DNA of 64,000 bases from contig NZ_BNEA01000015.1 of assembly GCF_016860525.1 (NCBI RefSeq), positions 5,294,501 through 5,358,500 of the forward strand, in the 5' to 3' direction. The notes under the pieces are model-generated. The model was given only the letters and a program-made list of their open reading frames with translations, was not told the origin of the DNA and searched no databases. Positions 47,697 through 56,662 of the stretch are shown here, in pieces. The position numbers and the translations under genes were made by a program. The stretch's first letter is position 1; each line of letters opens with the position of its first letter. The stretch is from Streptomyces rubradiris (lineage in GTDB: Bacteria; Actinomycetota; Actinomycetes; Streptomycetales; Streptomycetaceae).

Positions 47697-49115
47697 TCAG
47701 CCGACGGACACCTTGTCGGCCGGGGACTCGGCCGCGGGCGCCGGGCGGGCCGCCGCCAGCCGCTGCCGGACCACCGCGATCACCAGCACGATCGCCGCGA
47801 CCAGCAGCGACAGCAGCACGGTCCGGCGGCCGTCGTGCTCGGTGTCGAAGAGCATGTAGACCAGCACGCCCACGATCAGCGTCGCCGTCGCCCAGGTCAG
47901 ATACGGGTACAGCCACATCCTCACGACCAGCTTCTCCGGCGCCTCGCGCTGGATGATCTTCCGCATCCGCAGCTGCGAGAAGCAGATGACCAGCCACACG
48001 AACAGCGCCACCGCTCCGGAGGAGTTGACCAGGAAGAGGAAGATCTTGTCCGGGGACAGGTAGTTGAAGAAGACGGCGACGAAGCCGAACACGACCGAGG
48101 CGAGGATCGCGGTCATCGGCACGCCCCGGCTGTTGACCCGCGCGAACGCCTTCGGCGCGTCGCCGCGCTCGCCGAGCGAGAAGGCCATCCGGGAGGCCGT
48201 GTACAGGCCGGAGTTCAGACAGGACAGCACCGACGTCAGCACGATCACGTTCATGATCTGGCCGGCGTGGGCGATGCCGAGCGAGTTCAGCGCGGCGACG
48301 TAGGAGCCGTCCTTGGTGATGGACGGGGCGTCCCACGGCAGCAGCGAGACCACGACCAGGATCGAGCCCAGGTAGAAGACGGCGATCCGCCAGATGATGC
48401 TGTTGGTGGACTTGGTGACCGCGCGCTGCGGGTCCTCGGACTCACCGGCCGCCAGGGTGGCGATCTCGCTGCCCATGAAGGAGAACACGACCAGCAGCAC
48501 ACCGGTGAGGATCGCGCCCGGGCCGTGCGGCAGGAAGCCGCCGTGCGAGGTGAGGTTGGAGAAGGACGCCTGGTCGGCGTCCACGCCCGGCAGCACGCCG
48601 AACACGGCGAGCAGACCGATGACGACGAACGCGCCGATCGCCACGACCTTGATCCCAGCGAACCAGAACTCGAACTCGCCGTAGGAGCCGACGGAGACCA
48701 GGTTGGTCGCGGTCAGCACGATCATCACGATCAGTGCCCAGCCCCATTGCGGGACGGCCGGGACCCAGCCCTCGAGGATCTTCGCGCCGGCGGTCGCCTC
48801 GACCGCGAGCACGACGACCCAGAAGAACCAGTACAGCCAGCCGATGGAGAACCCGGCCCAGCGGCCGAGCGCGCGGTCGGCGTGCGCGGAGAAGGAGCCG
48901 GACGTCGGATTGGCGGCGGACATCTCGCCGAGCATCCGCATCACGAGGACGACGAGCGTGCCGACGAGGGCGTACGACAGGAGGATGCCGGGTCCCGCGG
49001 TGGCGATACCCGAGCTGGAACCGACGAAGAGACCGGCTCCGATGACGCCACCGATCGCGATCATCGACAGGTGGCGGTTCTTGAGTCCTGCTTGGAGGCC
49101 CGAACCAGGGGTCAT
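47697..49115 (-). CDS. Amino-acid permease (APC superfamily), second copy
   Basis: 472 residues, ATG with AAAGGA upstream. Twelve membrane segments. [34 protein letters not shown] and the FEFWFAGIKV block parallel the first permease closely, but the loops and C-terminus differ. It is an amino-acid/proton symporter of the GabP/AnsP group, divergent from rpiB. An ACCTCTGGT element at 49223-49231, 108-116 nt upstream, mirrors that of the first copy. Confidence 0.92.
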   Translation of the reverse strand: MTPGSGLQAGLKNRHLSMIAIGGVIGAGLFVGSSSGIATAGPGILLSYALVGTLVVLVMRMLGEMSAANPTSGSFSAHADRALGRWAGFSIGWLYWFFWVVVLAVEATAGAKILEGWVPAVPQWGWALIVMIVLTATNLVSVGSYGEFEFWFAGIKVVAIGAFVVIGLLAVFGVLPGVDADQASFSNLTSHGGFLPHGPGAILTGVLLVVFSFMGSEIATLAAGESEDPQRAVTKSTNSIIWRIAVFYLGSILVVVSLLPWDAPSITKDGSYVAALNSLGIAHAGQIMNVIVLTSVLSCLNSGLYTASRMAFSLGERGDAPKAFARVNSRGVPMTAILASVVFGFVAVFFNYLSPDKIFLFLVNSSGAVALFVWLVICFSQLRMRKIIQREAPEKLVVRMWLYPYLTWATATLIVGVLVYMLFDTEHDGRRTVLLSLLVAAIVLVIAVVRQRLAAARPAPAAESPADKVSVG

Positions 49116-49222
49116 GGACGGAATTCCTTTGCGCCAGGTGGAGCTGCCCGTACGAGCGGTGTACGAGTCGGTCCAGTGAATCCGAGGCCAACGGAATCGG
49201 GAACCTCCGAATCCGTATCGTT

Positions 49223-49231
49223 ACCTCTGGT
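49223..49231. promoter_or_regulatory. ACCTCTGGT element upstream of permease 2
   Basis: Identical 9-mer, same orientation relative to the gene and similar distance as the proximal element of permease 1. On the gene strand it reads AACCAGAGGTAA. Confidence 0.5.
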
Positions 49232-49330
49232 TCTCTTGGGGATCTATGGCATGTCTCACACGATTCCGGGCCGGCCGGCGGCCGGCACCCTGGGGCTGCT
49301 GCCCCGGTGGGGGCGTGTCACACTCGTTGC

Positions 49331-49816
49331 ATGCGCGTGTATCTCGGCTCCGACCATGCGGGCTACGAACTGAAGAACCACCTCGTCGAGTGGCTGAAGG
49401 AGGCGGGGCACGAGCCCGTCGACTGCGGGCCGCACATCTACGACGCCCAGGACGACTACCCGCCCTTCTGCCTGCGTGCCGCGGAGCGGACGGCCGCGGA
49501 CGCCGACGCCCTCGGCATCGTGATCGGCGGCTCCGGCAACGGTGAGCAGATCGCCGCGAACAAGGTGAAGGGCGTGCGGGCGGCGCTGGCCTGGAGCGAG
49601 GAGACGGCGGCGCTCGGGCGGCAGCACAACAACGCCAACGTGGTGGCCGTGGGCGCGCGCATGCACAGCACCGAGGAGGCGACCAAGTTCGTCGAGGTCT
49701 TCCTGAACACGCCGTTCTCCGGTGACGAGCGGCATGTCCGGCGCATCGAGATGCTCGCGGACTACGAGACGACGGGCACCCTCCCCCCGATCCCGGCCCA
49801 CCACCCCCAGCCGTAA
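49331..49816 (+). CDS. rpiB: Ribose-5-phosphate isomerase B
   Basis: 161 residues, ATG at 49331. MRVYLGSDHAGYELK opens the fold. The catalytic loop reads GGSGNGEQIAANK with Glu where the E. coli enzyme has Cys, as in M. tuberculosis RpiB. HNNANVVAVGAR is the second signature. It interconverts ribose 5-phosphate and ribulose 5-phosphate in the pentose phosphate pathway. CACACT lies six bases before the ATG and no SD is present, so the message may be leaderless. Confidence 0.95.
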   Translation: MRVYLGSDHAGYELKNHLVEWLKEAGHEPVDCGPHIYDAQDDYPPFCLRAAERTAADADALGIVIGGSGNGEQIAANKVKGVRAALAWSEETAALGRQHNNANVVAVGARMHSTEEATKFVEVFLNTPFSGDERHVRRIEMLADYETTGTLPPIPAHHPQP

Positions 49817-50245
49817 CCCCACGGAACGGGCCGGCCCGAGCCGCCCTGACCGCACCGCGACCGACCGCGCGGGGTGGGACTGTGCCGCAGTTGACTGTGC
49901 GGGGGCCGGCCGTCCCGGGTCTGACCGTTCCGGCGTCGGCCGTTCCGGGGCTGGTTGTGTGAGGTCTGACTGTGCCGGGGCCTGCCGTGTCTCGGCCGGC
50001 CCGGCCGGCTGCGGCACCGGGTCGCACCCCTCGCGAAGGCAACCGTGGGGTATCCCGCCCCGGGGCACCCGCAGGCAACCCCACCCGGTCAGAACTCGCT
50101 GGTTCGCCCAAGCGCTTCCAAGCACCGCCACCCCCAGGCCGTCCCGCCCCACGCCCGTCGCCTCTCCCCCCGGGGGGCGTTGGACGCTCACCTCTCGAGT
50201 TTTCGAGTCGGGTGGGTGGGCCAGGAACGCAGGAAAGGACACCCC
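49817..50245 (+). other. Repetitive intergenic region between rpiB and Fpg/Nei gene
   Basis: 429 bp without a convincing gene. From about 49850 to 50000 a degenerate unit related to GACTGTGCCGGGGCCGGCCG recurs several times in direct orientation. A short CTCGA-N4-TCGAG hairpin lies near 50195. Frames here are low-complexity and lack ribosome sites. Confidence 0.6.
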
Positions 50246-51055
50246 GTGCCGGAAGGGCACACCATTCACCGGCTGGCCCAGGACTACGCCGGGCGCTTCC
50301 TGGGCACGGCACCCCGCGTCACCAGCCCCCAGGGCAAGTTCTCCGACGCCGCCGCCCTGCTGGACCGTACCGAGCTGACCGCCACCGAGGCCCACGGCAA
50401 GCACCTCTTCCTCGGGTTCCGGGACACCGACTGGGTCCACATCCACCTCGGCCTCTTCGGCAAGGTCGGCTTCGGCGACGCCCCCGCACCCCCGCCGACG
50501 GACACCGTCCGGCTCCGCCTGGTGAACGACACGTCGTACGCGGACCTGCGCGGCCCCACGACCTGCGCCCTGATCACGGACGCCGAGAAGGGGCAGATCC
50601 ACGACCGGCTCGGCCCCGACCCGCTGCGCGCGGACGCCGACCCGGCCGCCGCGTACCGCAGGATCTCCCGCAGCCGCACGACGATCGCCGCCCTGCTCAT
50701 GGACCAGAAGATCGTGGCCGGCGTCGGCAACGTCTACCGCGCCGAGGTGCTGTTCCGGCACGGCATCGACCCCTACCGCACCGGCCGCGACATCACCCCG
50801 GCCGAGTGGGACGCGATCTGGGCCGACCTGGCCGGGCTGATGCGCGAGGGCGTGCGGAACAACCGGATCGACACCGTCCGCCCCGAGCACACCCCGGAGG
50901 CGATGGGCCGCCCGCCCCGCGTGGACGACCACGGCGGCGAGGTGTACGTCTACCGCCGCGCCAACCTGCCCTGCCACATCTGCGGCGACGAGATCCGCAC
51001 CGCCGGCCTCGCCGCCCGCAACCTCTTCTGGTGTCCCACCTGCCAGCGGGCGTGA
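50246..51055 (+). CDS. Fpg/Nei-family DNA glycosylase/AP lyase
   Basis: 269 residues from GTG with AAAGGAC upstream. The N-terminus (M)PEGHTIHR supplies the catalytic Pro and Glu. GKHLFLGF carries the conserved Lys. The helix-two-turn-helix is QKIVAGVGNVYRAEVLF, and the C-terminal zinc finger is CHICG ... CPTC. It excises oxidised bases and nicks the strand. The PEGHT start and loop sequence put it closer to Nei (endonuclease VIII) than to MutM. It follows rpiB in the same orientation and ends 8 bp from the convergent Eis-like gene. Confidence 0.93.
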   Translation: MPEGHTIHRLAQDYAGRFLGTAPRVTSPQGKFSDAAALLDRTELTATEAHGKHLFLGFRDTDWVHIHLGLFGKVGFGDAPAPPPTDTVRLRLVNDTSYADLRGPTTCALITDAEKGQIHDRLGPDPLRADADPAAAYRRISRSRTTIAALLMDQKIVAGVGNVYRAEVLFRHGIDPYRTGRDITPAEWDAIWADLAGLMREGVRNNRIDTVRPEHTPEAMGRPPRVDDHGGEVYVYRRANLPCHICGDEIRTAGLAARNLFWCPTCQRA

Positions 51056-51063
51056 GCCGGCGG

Positions 51064-52308
51064 CTAGAAGCCGTGCGGCAGCCACGGGGCGAGCGGTGAA
51101 CCGAACGCCACCGACGCCTCCGTCAGCGCCCCCGCCCGCAGCTCCCGCACCCGCCCGGCCGCCGCCAGCGACAGCAGGGACACCCCGCCGAGGTACGCCG
51201 AGCCCAGCTCCCGTACGGACAGGGCGAGTTCCGCCGCGTCGGTCGTACGCTCGCACGACGCGCCCTTGGCGTCACCCGTCAGCCGCCAGCGCCCAGCGTT
51301 CCAGGGGCAGAACGCGTCCTCCACCTCGAACACGACGTCCACCGGCGCCTGGTACGTGCGCGCCGACAGCGCCGCGCCGACGTCCACCAGCCGGACGTAG
51401 GCGTCGTCCTGCAGCCGCGGGTCGCAGCGGCGGATGTCGGAGACCAGGTACCGCAGGGCGTCGTCCACCGGCCGCGACGACACCGACAACGTCGTCATCA
51501 GGTCGATGCCGAACAGGAACCGCCACAGCGCGGCCTCGGTCGCCGGGTCCAGCCCGGCCAGGTCCCTCAGCCGTACCGTGCCCTTGGGCGCACCGCCCGC
51601 CTCCCAGGAGCCCTTGGTGCGGAAGCGGGCGTACCCGGTGATCTCGCCGTCCCGTTCGGCGACCACGCACTGCAACGGCGGCCCCCCGTCCCGGTCGCGC
51701 TCCGGGTCGACGATGGCGACCCGCTCCCAGTTCGGCTGCCGGGCCAGCATGCCGGGCCGGCGCGGGACCAGGGCCGCGTACACCGCCTCGCAGGCGTCCA
51801 GGACGTCGGCCGGCGCCGCGGACCGCACTCGCACCTCGTCGGTGCCCTCGGGCAGTGCCAGGGTCACCCGGCTGGTGTCGATCTCGGCGCTGATCCGGAA
51901 CGTGGCGGCGCCGTATCCGAAGCGGCCGTAGATGGCCGGCTCGGACGCGGTCAGCATCGCCACCGGCTCGCCCCGCGCGTGGAAGTCGTCCAGCTGCCGG
52001 CGCATCATCGACGTCAGCACGCCGCGCCGCCGGTGGGTGGCGGCGACGCTCACCATCGTCACTCCCGCCGTGGGGACCGAGGCCCCGCCCGGCACGGTCA
52101 GCCGGAAGCTGAACGCCCCGGCCGTGCCGACGAGCGCGTCCCCGTCCCAGGCGGCGAGGGAGCGGTCGAACTCCGTGGCCGCCCGCTCCACCTCGCGCTC
52201 CTCGCCGGAGACGGGTGCCGCGCCGAAGGCCCGGTACAAGGCGTCGTACCACCCGTCCCACTCGTCCTCGCGCAGCGGCCTCAACTCGGTTCTGTGGTCA
52301 GTCCCCAT
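51064..52308 (-). CDS. Eis-like GNAT N-acetyltransferase
   Basis: 414 residues. A GNAT domain at about 1-150 has the CoA-binding VSVAATHRRRGVLTSMM. A second GNAT-like domain and a sterol-carrier-type C-terminal domain end at Phe, the terminal carboxylate that takes part in Eis catalysis. Eis enzymes acetylate aminoglycosides and protein amines at several positions. Streptomyces encode several, so drug resistance is only one possible role. It is convergent with the glycosylase gene and divergent from the SpoIIE phosphatase gene. Confidence 0.9.
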   Translation of the reverse strand: MGTDHRTELRPLREDEWDGWYDALYRAFGAAPVSGEEREVERAATEFDRSLAAWDGDALVGTAGAFSFRLTVPGGASVPTAGVTMVSVAATHRRRGVLTSMMRRQLDDFHARGEPVAMLTASEPAIYGRFGYGAATFRISAEIDTSRVTLALPEGTDEVRVRSAAPADVLDACEAVYAALVPRRPGMLARQPNWERVAIVDPERDRDGGPPLQCVVAERDGEITGYARFRTKGSWEAGGAPKGTVRLRDLAGLDPATEAALWRFLFGIDLMTTLSVSSRPVDDALRYLVSDIRRCDPRLQDDAYVRLVDVGAALSARTYQAPVDVVFEVEDAFCPWNAGRWRLTGDAKGASCERTTDAAELALSVRELGSAYLGGVSLLSLAAAGRVRELRAGALTEASVAFGSPLAPWLPHGF

Positions 52309-52469
52309 GTGCCATGCCTATCAGGGCGCCAGGGGGTGAGCCAGCAATTTTCGTCCCGGCGCGGGCGCCGCGCGGCCCGGCGTGCGCGCGGCGAAGCGGA
52401 ATCCCGCAGGGGGGACAAGTGGGACCTCCCGTGCCAAGCGGCCGGTCCGCTGGATAGGGTCCCGAACTG

Positions 52470-53639
52470 ATGGCAGCAGGACGACAGCGGCGCGCGAAGG
52501 CCGACACGTTCGCGGCCCGGTGCAAGAAGCGGTGGCACCGGGCCCGCGTCGGGCTGCGCAAAAGCGCCGTGGACTACTTCCGCGGCGACGGCTCCGACTG
52601 GATCGCCTTCGCCGGTCTGCTGCTGACCGTCCCGCTCCTCGCGGCCATGACCCTGTTCGACGCGGTGTGGTGGTCCCCGGCGAGCCTGGTGTTGCCGATC
52701 GTCGCCGGTGGTCTGCTGCTGCGCCCGGCGAGCCTGCTCGGGCTGTACGCGGCGGCGGCCACCGCGCTGATCGTGGAGTCGGTGCGGCTCGGCCCGTACA
52801 CCGAGGGCCCCTCCCGGGTCACCCCCGGCGTGGTCCTGGTGGTCGCCGCGTGCGGCTTCTTCGGGCTGCTGACCGCGCAGTTCCGCAGCCGGGTCGGGGT
52901 GCCGTGGCGGCGCGGCGGCACCATGCTGTTCGACCTGCGCGAGCGGATCCGGGTGCAGAGCAAGCTGCCGAAGCTGCCCAAGGGCTGGCACCACGAGATG
53001 GCGCTGCGGCCGGCGGGCGGGCAGTCCTTCTCCGGTGACTTCGTCGTCGCCGCCCGTACGAACGGCGGCCGGACGCTGGAGGTCGTCCTCACCGACGTGT
53101 CCGGCAAGGGCATGGACGCGGGCTCGCGGGCCCTGCTGCTGTCCGGCGCCTTCGGCGGTCTGCTCGGCTCGCTGCCCCCGCACGCCTTCCTGCCGGCCGC
53201 CAACGGCTATCTGCTCCGCCAGGACTGGGAGGAGGGGTTCGCCACCTCCATCCACCTGGTGCTGGACCTGGACTCCGGGGACTACGAGCTGTACTCCGCG
53301 GGCCATCCGCCGGGGCTCCAGCTGAGCGCGGGCAGCGGACGCTGGGAGGAGAAGGCGGCCGAGGGCCCGCTGCTCGGTGTGTACGACGGCGCCCAGTTCG
53401 ACCCCGTGAAGGGCTCGCTACGGCCCGGTGACGTGTTGATGCTGTTCACAGACGGTCTGGTGGAGACCGCCGAGCGGGACATCGTGGAGGGCATCGACCG
53501 GCTCACCGGGGAGGCCGACCGCTATGTGCCGGGCGGCTTCCACGGCGCCGCCTGGCACCTCATCGAAGCGGTCGCCAAGGACGTCAACGACGACCGGGCC
53601 CTGCTGCTGATCTGCCGCGAGGCGTCCGCGTCCCGCTGA
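52470..53639 (+). CDS. Membrane-anchored SpoIIE-type PP2C phosphatase
   Basis: 389 residues, ATG at 52470. A basic N-terminus, three or four membrane segments (about 45-140) and a cytosolic SpoIIE domain (about 165-385) with SFSGDFV, LTDVSGKGMDAG, YSAGHPPGL and FTDGLVET. Such phosphatases dephosphorylate anti-sigma antagonists in stress and development control of Streptomyces. No partner kinase or anti-anti-sigma gene is adjacent, so the target is unknown. Confidence 0.93.
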   Translation: MAAGRQRRAKADTFAARCKKRWHRARVGLRKSAVDYFRGDGSDWIAFAGLLLTVPLLAAMTLFDAVWWSPASLVLPIVAGGLLLRPASLLGLYAAAATALIVESVRLGPYTEGPSRVTPGVVLVVAACGFFGLLTAQFRSRVGVPWRRGGTMLFDLRERIRVQSKLPKLPKGWHHEMALRPAGGQSFSGDFVVAARTNGGRTLEVVLTDVSGKGMDAGSRALLLSGAFGGLLGSLPPHAFLPAANGYLLRQDWEEGFATSIHLVLDLDSGDYELYSAGHPPGLQLSAGSGRWEEKAAEGPLLGVYDGAQFDPVKGSLRPGDVLMLFTDGLVETAERDIVEGIDRLTGEADRYVPGGFHGAAWHLIEAVAKDVNDDRALLLICREASASR

Positions 53640-53647
53640 GCCGGGAG

Positions 53648-53734
53648 CTTCCGGTCCTCCGCTGGGGACACCGGGGCTTCCGGTCCTCCGCGGGGGACAC
53701 CGGGGCTTCCGGTCCTCCGCGGGGGACACTGAGG
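53648..53734 (+). repeat. Three tandem 29-bp repeats
   Basis: Units start at 53648, 53677 and 53706, begin CTTCCGGTCCTCCG and differ only at one or two positions. They fill the gap between the SpoIIE stop and the HD-protein start. Confidence 0.93.
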
Positions 53735-53736
53735 GC

Positions 53737-54183
53737 ATGTCCCCTCTCACCCTCGCCGAGGTCGAGACCCTCGCCCGCGCCGCCCACGACGGCCGCACCG
53801 ACAAGGCCGGACGGCCGTACGCCGAGCACCTGGCGGCCGTCGCCGAGGGCGTGCGCGCCCGGGGCGGCGACCCGGACCAGATCGCGGCGGCCTGGCTGCA
53901 CGACGCCGTGGAGGACGCAGTGCTGAGCGAGGAGTGGCTGGCCCGGGCCCGCCTCACCGCGCGGACCAAGGCCATCGTGCGGGCCCTCACCAGAGGACCG
54001 GGGGAGTCCCCGGAGGCGTACGCCGCCCGGATCCTCGCCACCCCGGGTGCGCCGCTGGTGAAGGAGGCCGACCTCGCGCACAACGCCGACCCGGACCGCC
54101 TCGCCGTCCTCCCCGAGCCGGTCCGCACCCGGCTGACCGGGAAGTACGACAGGATGCGCGCGCTTCTCGGCCCGCAACCGTGA
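53737..54183 (+). CDS. HD-domain hydrolase (possible (p)ppGpp hydrolase-like)
   Basis: 148 residues, ATG with GAGGG upstream. HD metal residues: His in ARAAHDG and AEHLAAV, HD in AAWLHDAVEDA, Asp in ADLAHNADPD. The short single-domain layout resembles the HD_4 group with eukaryotic Mesh1 and bacterial small alarmone hydrolases, but the substrate cannot be fixed. It starts 3 bp after a 29-bp repeat array and converges on an acyltransferase gene, 15 bp apart. Confidence 0.8.
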   Translation: MSPLTLAEVETLARAAHDGRTDKAGRPYAEHLAAVAEGVRARGGDPDQIAAAWLHDAVEDAVLSEEWLARARLTARTKAIVRALTRGPGESPEAYAARILATPGAPLVKEADLAHNADPDRLAVLPEPVRTRLTGKYDRMRALLGPQP

Positions 54184-54198
54184 CGGGAGTCCGGCCGC

Positions 54199-55404
54199 CT
54201 AGACACCGGCCCTCTCCGGCCGCCGTTCCCGCTCCCGTTCCCCTGGCCGGTTGCGGCTGCGGGCCTGCTCGGCCGCGTCCTGCCGGAACGCCCATTCCAT
54301 CCGCGGCTCCACCGCGAAGCGGAAGACCCGCCGCACCGGCCGGGTGCACAGCACCGTGACGGCGGCCGCGGCGAGCACGGTCACCAGGACCACGCCGGCC
54401 GGCCGGTGCAGCCAGGGGTGCTCGAACCAGCCGCGGTAGTCGCCGTACTTCATCAGGAAGCCGTGCAGCAGGTAGCCGTAGAGGGTGCCCGCGCCGAGCG
54501 TGGTGAACCACGTCGTCCGGCGCGGCACCCACGCGAAGAAGCAGGCCGTCAGCAGCAGTGAGCAGCCCATCAGCGCGAGCGTCATCACCGGGCCGCACCA
54601 CCAGGGGGCGCCCAGTTCCTGCGCCGACTCGCTGTGGGCGAACCACCCGGTGTTCATGCGCGGCACCGCCCACCAGCCGACCGCCAGCGCCGCCGCGGAC
54701 ACCGGCACCGCGGCGATCCGCGCCCCGCGGCGGCGCACCAGCTCGAAGTGCTCGGGCCGCAGGCACAGGCCGAGCACGAAGTACGGCAGGAACTGCAGGA
54801 CGCGCCGGAGATCGAGGTCGTCGCCGATGTCCGGGCTGACGGACGCCAGCATCGCGATGCCGACGGCCAGCGGGAACGGATGACGCACCAGCCGCCACAG
54901 CGGAGTGGTCAGCCGCCAGACGAACAACGCGACCAGGAACCAGGTCAGATACCAGGGGTCGAGCAGGCTGATGTCCGCGTGCGAGCCGTTGATCAGGTTC
55001 CGGAAGAGCGTGTACGCCGTTTCGAACAGGACGTAGGGCACGGCGACCCCGGTGACCAGCCGCTTCAGCCGGTGCGGGCGCATGTCGAAATGGCGGGAGA
55101 AGAAGCCGGAGACGATGATGAACGCCGGCATATGGAAGGTGTACACGACGGTGTACACGCTCTCCAGGAACCGGCTTCCGTCTTTCAGCGGCTCCCACGC
55201 GTGGCCCGTCGCGACGAGCACGATGGCCAGGTACTTGGCATTGTCGAAGAACGCGTCGCGCTGCCGTCCGGGTCTGTCCGGCGCCGCCTGCCGCTCCCGC
55301 GCGTCCACCGGGGGACGCGGGGCGGGCACTCCGTTCACCGGCGGCTGCGCCAGGGGGAGCGGGTTGCGGTTCGGGCCGGCGGGGGACGAGGCGGCGTCAA
55401 ACAT
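54199..55404 (-). CDS. Acyltransferase 3 (OafA-like) membrane protein
   Basis: 401 residues from the ATG at 55404 (AGGG 8 nt upstream). A GTG three codons earlier is possible. A Pro-rich cytosolic N-terminus (about 50) is followed by ten membrane segments. DNAKYLAIVLVATGHAW carries the His of the family, and FHMPAFIIVSGFF is the second signature. These proteins O-acylate sugars or lipids at the membrane. It lacks a C-terminal SGNH domain. The target is unknown. Confidence 0.88.
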   Translation of the reverse strand: MFDAASSPAGPNRNPLPLAQPPVNGVPAPRPPVDARERQAAPDRPGRQRDAFFDNAKYLAIVLVATGHAWEPLKDGSRFLESVYTVVYTFHMPAFIIVSGFFSRHFDMRPHRLKRLVTGVAVPYVLFETAYTLFRNLINGSHADISLLDPWYLTWFLVALFVWRLTTPLWRLVRHPFPLAVGIAMLASVSPDIGDDLDLRRVLQFLPYFVLGLCLRPEHFELVRRRGARIAAVPVSAAALAVGWWAVPRMNTGWFAHSESAQELGAPWWCGPVMTLALMGCSLLLTACFFAWVPRRTTWFTTLGAGTLYGYLLHGFLMKYGDYRGWFEHPWLHRPAGVVLVTVLAAAAVTVLCTRPVRRVFRFAVEPRMEWAFRQDAAEQARSRNRPGERERERRPERAGV

Positions 55405-55781
55405 CTCAGGCACCCTAACGGCGTCCGCTGTATTTCGTAAAACCCCCGCAATGATTCCCGGTTATCGGTCCAGGACACCCGCGTAATGTCCCGATTCATC
55501 CCGACTAAAGGGGGCATACATCGTTCCTGTGACATCAATTCGAATTACCTGGGCGCGAGATGTGTGGAGACGGAAACGAAGTCGGGTAATTCCGTGGTGC
55601 GCCGCGCGTGGGTGCTTGATCGAATTACTGTGCGGTAGGTCGTCCGTGGCGGGCGCCGGTGTCCGACGATTCGTCATCGGCCGCATATGCGGCCCGGGTT
55701 GGTGGCACGATGTCCCTGGCGGGGGTGCGCGGGCCGTACCTCCGGGCCGGGAGAGCGGACCGACCGAGGGTGTGATCAGTA
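55405..55781. other. A/T-richer intergenic region with repeated CGAATTAC
   Basis: 377 bp, lower in GC than its surroundings. CGAATTAC occurs at 55541-55548 and 55621-55628, each preceded by T. No gene is seen. It probably holds promoters for both flanking genes. Confidence 0.6.
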
Positions 55782-55976
55782 GTGGCCATTTCACTGTCCG
55801 TGGTGCTGTTGTTGGCGGTCATCCTGGTGGTCCTGATCCGAGGGGGGAACCTCAAGGCCGGCCCCGCCATCGTCGCGATCCTCTTCGGCTTCTTCCTGGC
55901 CTCCACCGGCATGGCCCCGCCGCTCACCCGCTTCCTGAACTCGATAGCGGACTCCATCAACTCGATCAGGTTCTGA
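55782..55976 (+). CDS. 64-residue membrane microprotein
   Basis: From GTG. Two hydrophobic segments (about residues 4-20 and 26-44) are separated by a charged turn (IRGGNLKAG), followed by a helical amphipathic tail. It has only GAGGG at about 11 nt as SD, a poor spacing. Its lie directly upstream of a terminator shared with tRNA-Gly and its sane codon usage support a real gene. Function unknown. Confidence 0.7.
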   Translation: MAISLSVVLLLAVILVVLIRGGNLKAGPAIVAILFGFFLASTGMAPPLTRFLNSIADSINSIRF

Positions 55977-56039
55977 CCGGTGCGGCCCCGGCGATCACCG
56001 GGGCCCGCCCCGGCCCCCGACGCCACGCAGCGAAACGCC

Positions 56040-56077
56040 AAGGGCCCGGCCCCGCCGAAGCGGAAGGCCGGGCCCTT
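56040..56077. terminator. Bidirectional hairpin between the microprotein and tRNA-Gly genes
   Basis: AAGGGCCCGGC (56040-56050) pairs with 56067-56077 around a 16-nt loop, with CTT on the far side. Confidence 0.75.
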
Positions 56078-56088
56078 GAGCCGGTCAG

Positions 56089-56159
56089 AGCGGGCGACGG
56101 GAATCGAACCCGCGTAGCTAGTTTGGAAGACTAGGGCTCTACCATTGAGCTACGCCCGC
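56089..56159 (-). tRNA. tRNA-Gly (anticodon TCC)
   Basis: 71 nt. The acceptor arms GCGGGCG and CGCCCGC pair perfectly, the D stem is GCTC/GAGC, the anticodon loop is CTTCCAA and the T loop is TTCGATT. The CCA end is not encoded. Confidence 0.96.
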
Positions 56160-56408
56160 AACACCGCGCCGCGGGTCGGTGACCGCGGCACTGGAGGCAT
56201 CGTAGCGGGTCGCCCGCCGCCGAGGCCAACGACTTCCCTCATGACGGCCCTGAGGGGCCCTGTGTGGCGACGGGAGGCCCGGCGACGGCCCCGGGGAAGG
56301 TGCCGGCGCCGCCCGTACGGGCCCCCGGCCCGCTCTCCCGCGTGTTGGCCCGCACAATCCGGCCGACGCGATCGGCCGGGGCATGTACCCTACGTGTCGC
56401 ACACCAGA

Positions 56409-56485
56409 CGGGGTGTGGCGCAGCTTGGTAGCGCGTCCGCTTTGGGAGCGGAAGGCCGTGGGTTCAAATCCCGCCACCCCGACCA
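56409..56485 (+). tRNA. tRNA-Pro (anticodon TGG)
   Basis: 77 nt including an encoded CCA. The acceptor arms CGGGGTG/CACCCCG pair, the anticodon loop is TTTGGGA and the T loop is TTCAAAT. The region to the tig gene has no integrated element. Confidence 0.96.
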
Positions 56486-56512
56486 CCGGCACACGACCCG
56501 CGAAGATCGCCT

Positions 56513-56542
56513 TTTGGGGCGCCGACCGGCTGTGGTTACTAT
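56513..56542 (+). promoter_or_regulatory. Candidate promoter of tig
   Basis: TTGGGG (56513-56518), 18 bp, TACTAT (56537-56542), about 120 nt upstream of the tig start. Confidence 0.5.
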
Positions 56543-56662
56543 GCAAGCTGCGCGCCCGTGTGTCCTGGCCCTCACGGCCTACGTACTCGTCCGGGCGGCG
56601 AATCCGCCGGACCTGTCTGGCTCCGGCAGAAACCAAGAAGTCAGCCACAAGGAGACCGAACC

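Noticed and set aside
49256..51256. Minus-strand frame covering rpiB and the glycosylase gene
   Set aside because: It crosses the repetitive intergenic DNA and two well-supported plus-strand genes, with no domain.
53648..53734. CRISPR array
   Set aside because: The three 29-bp units are head to tail without spacers, and no cas genes are present.
56409..56662. Attachment site of an integrative element at tRNA-Pro
   Set aside because: No integrase, no duplicated tRNA 3' end, and tig follows as in the conserved chromosome order.
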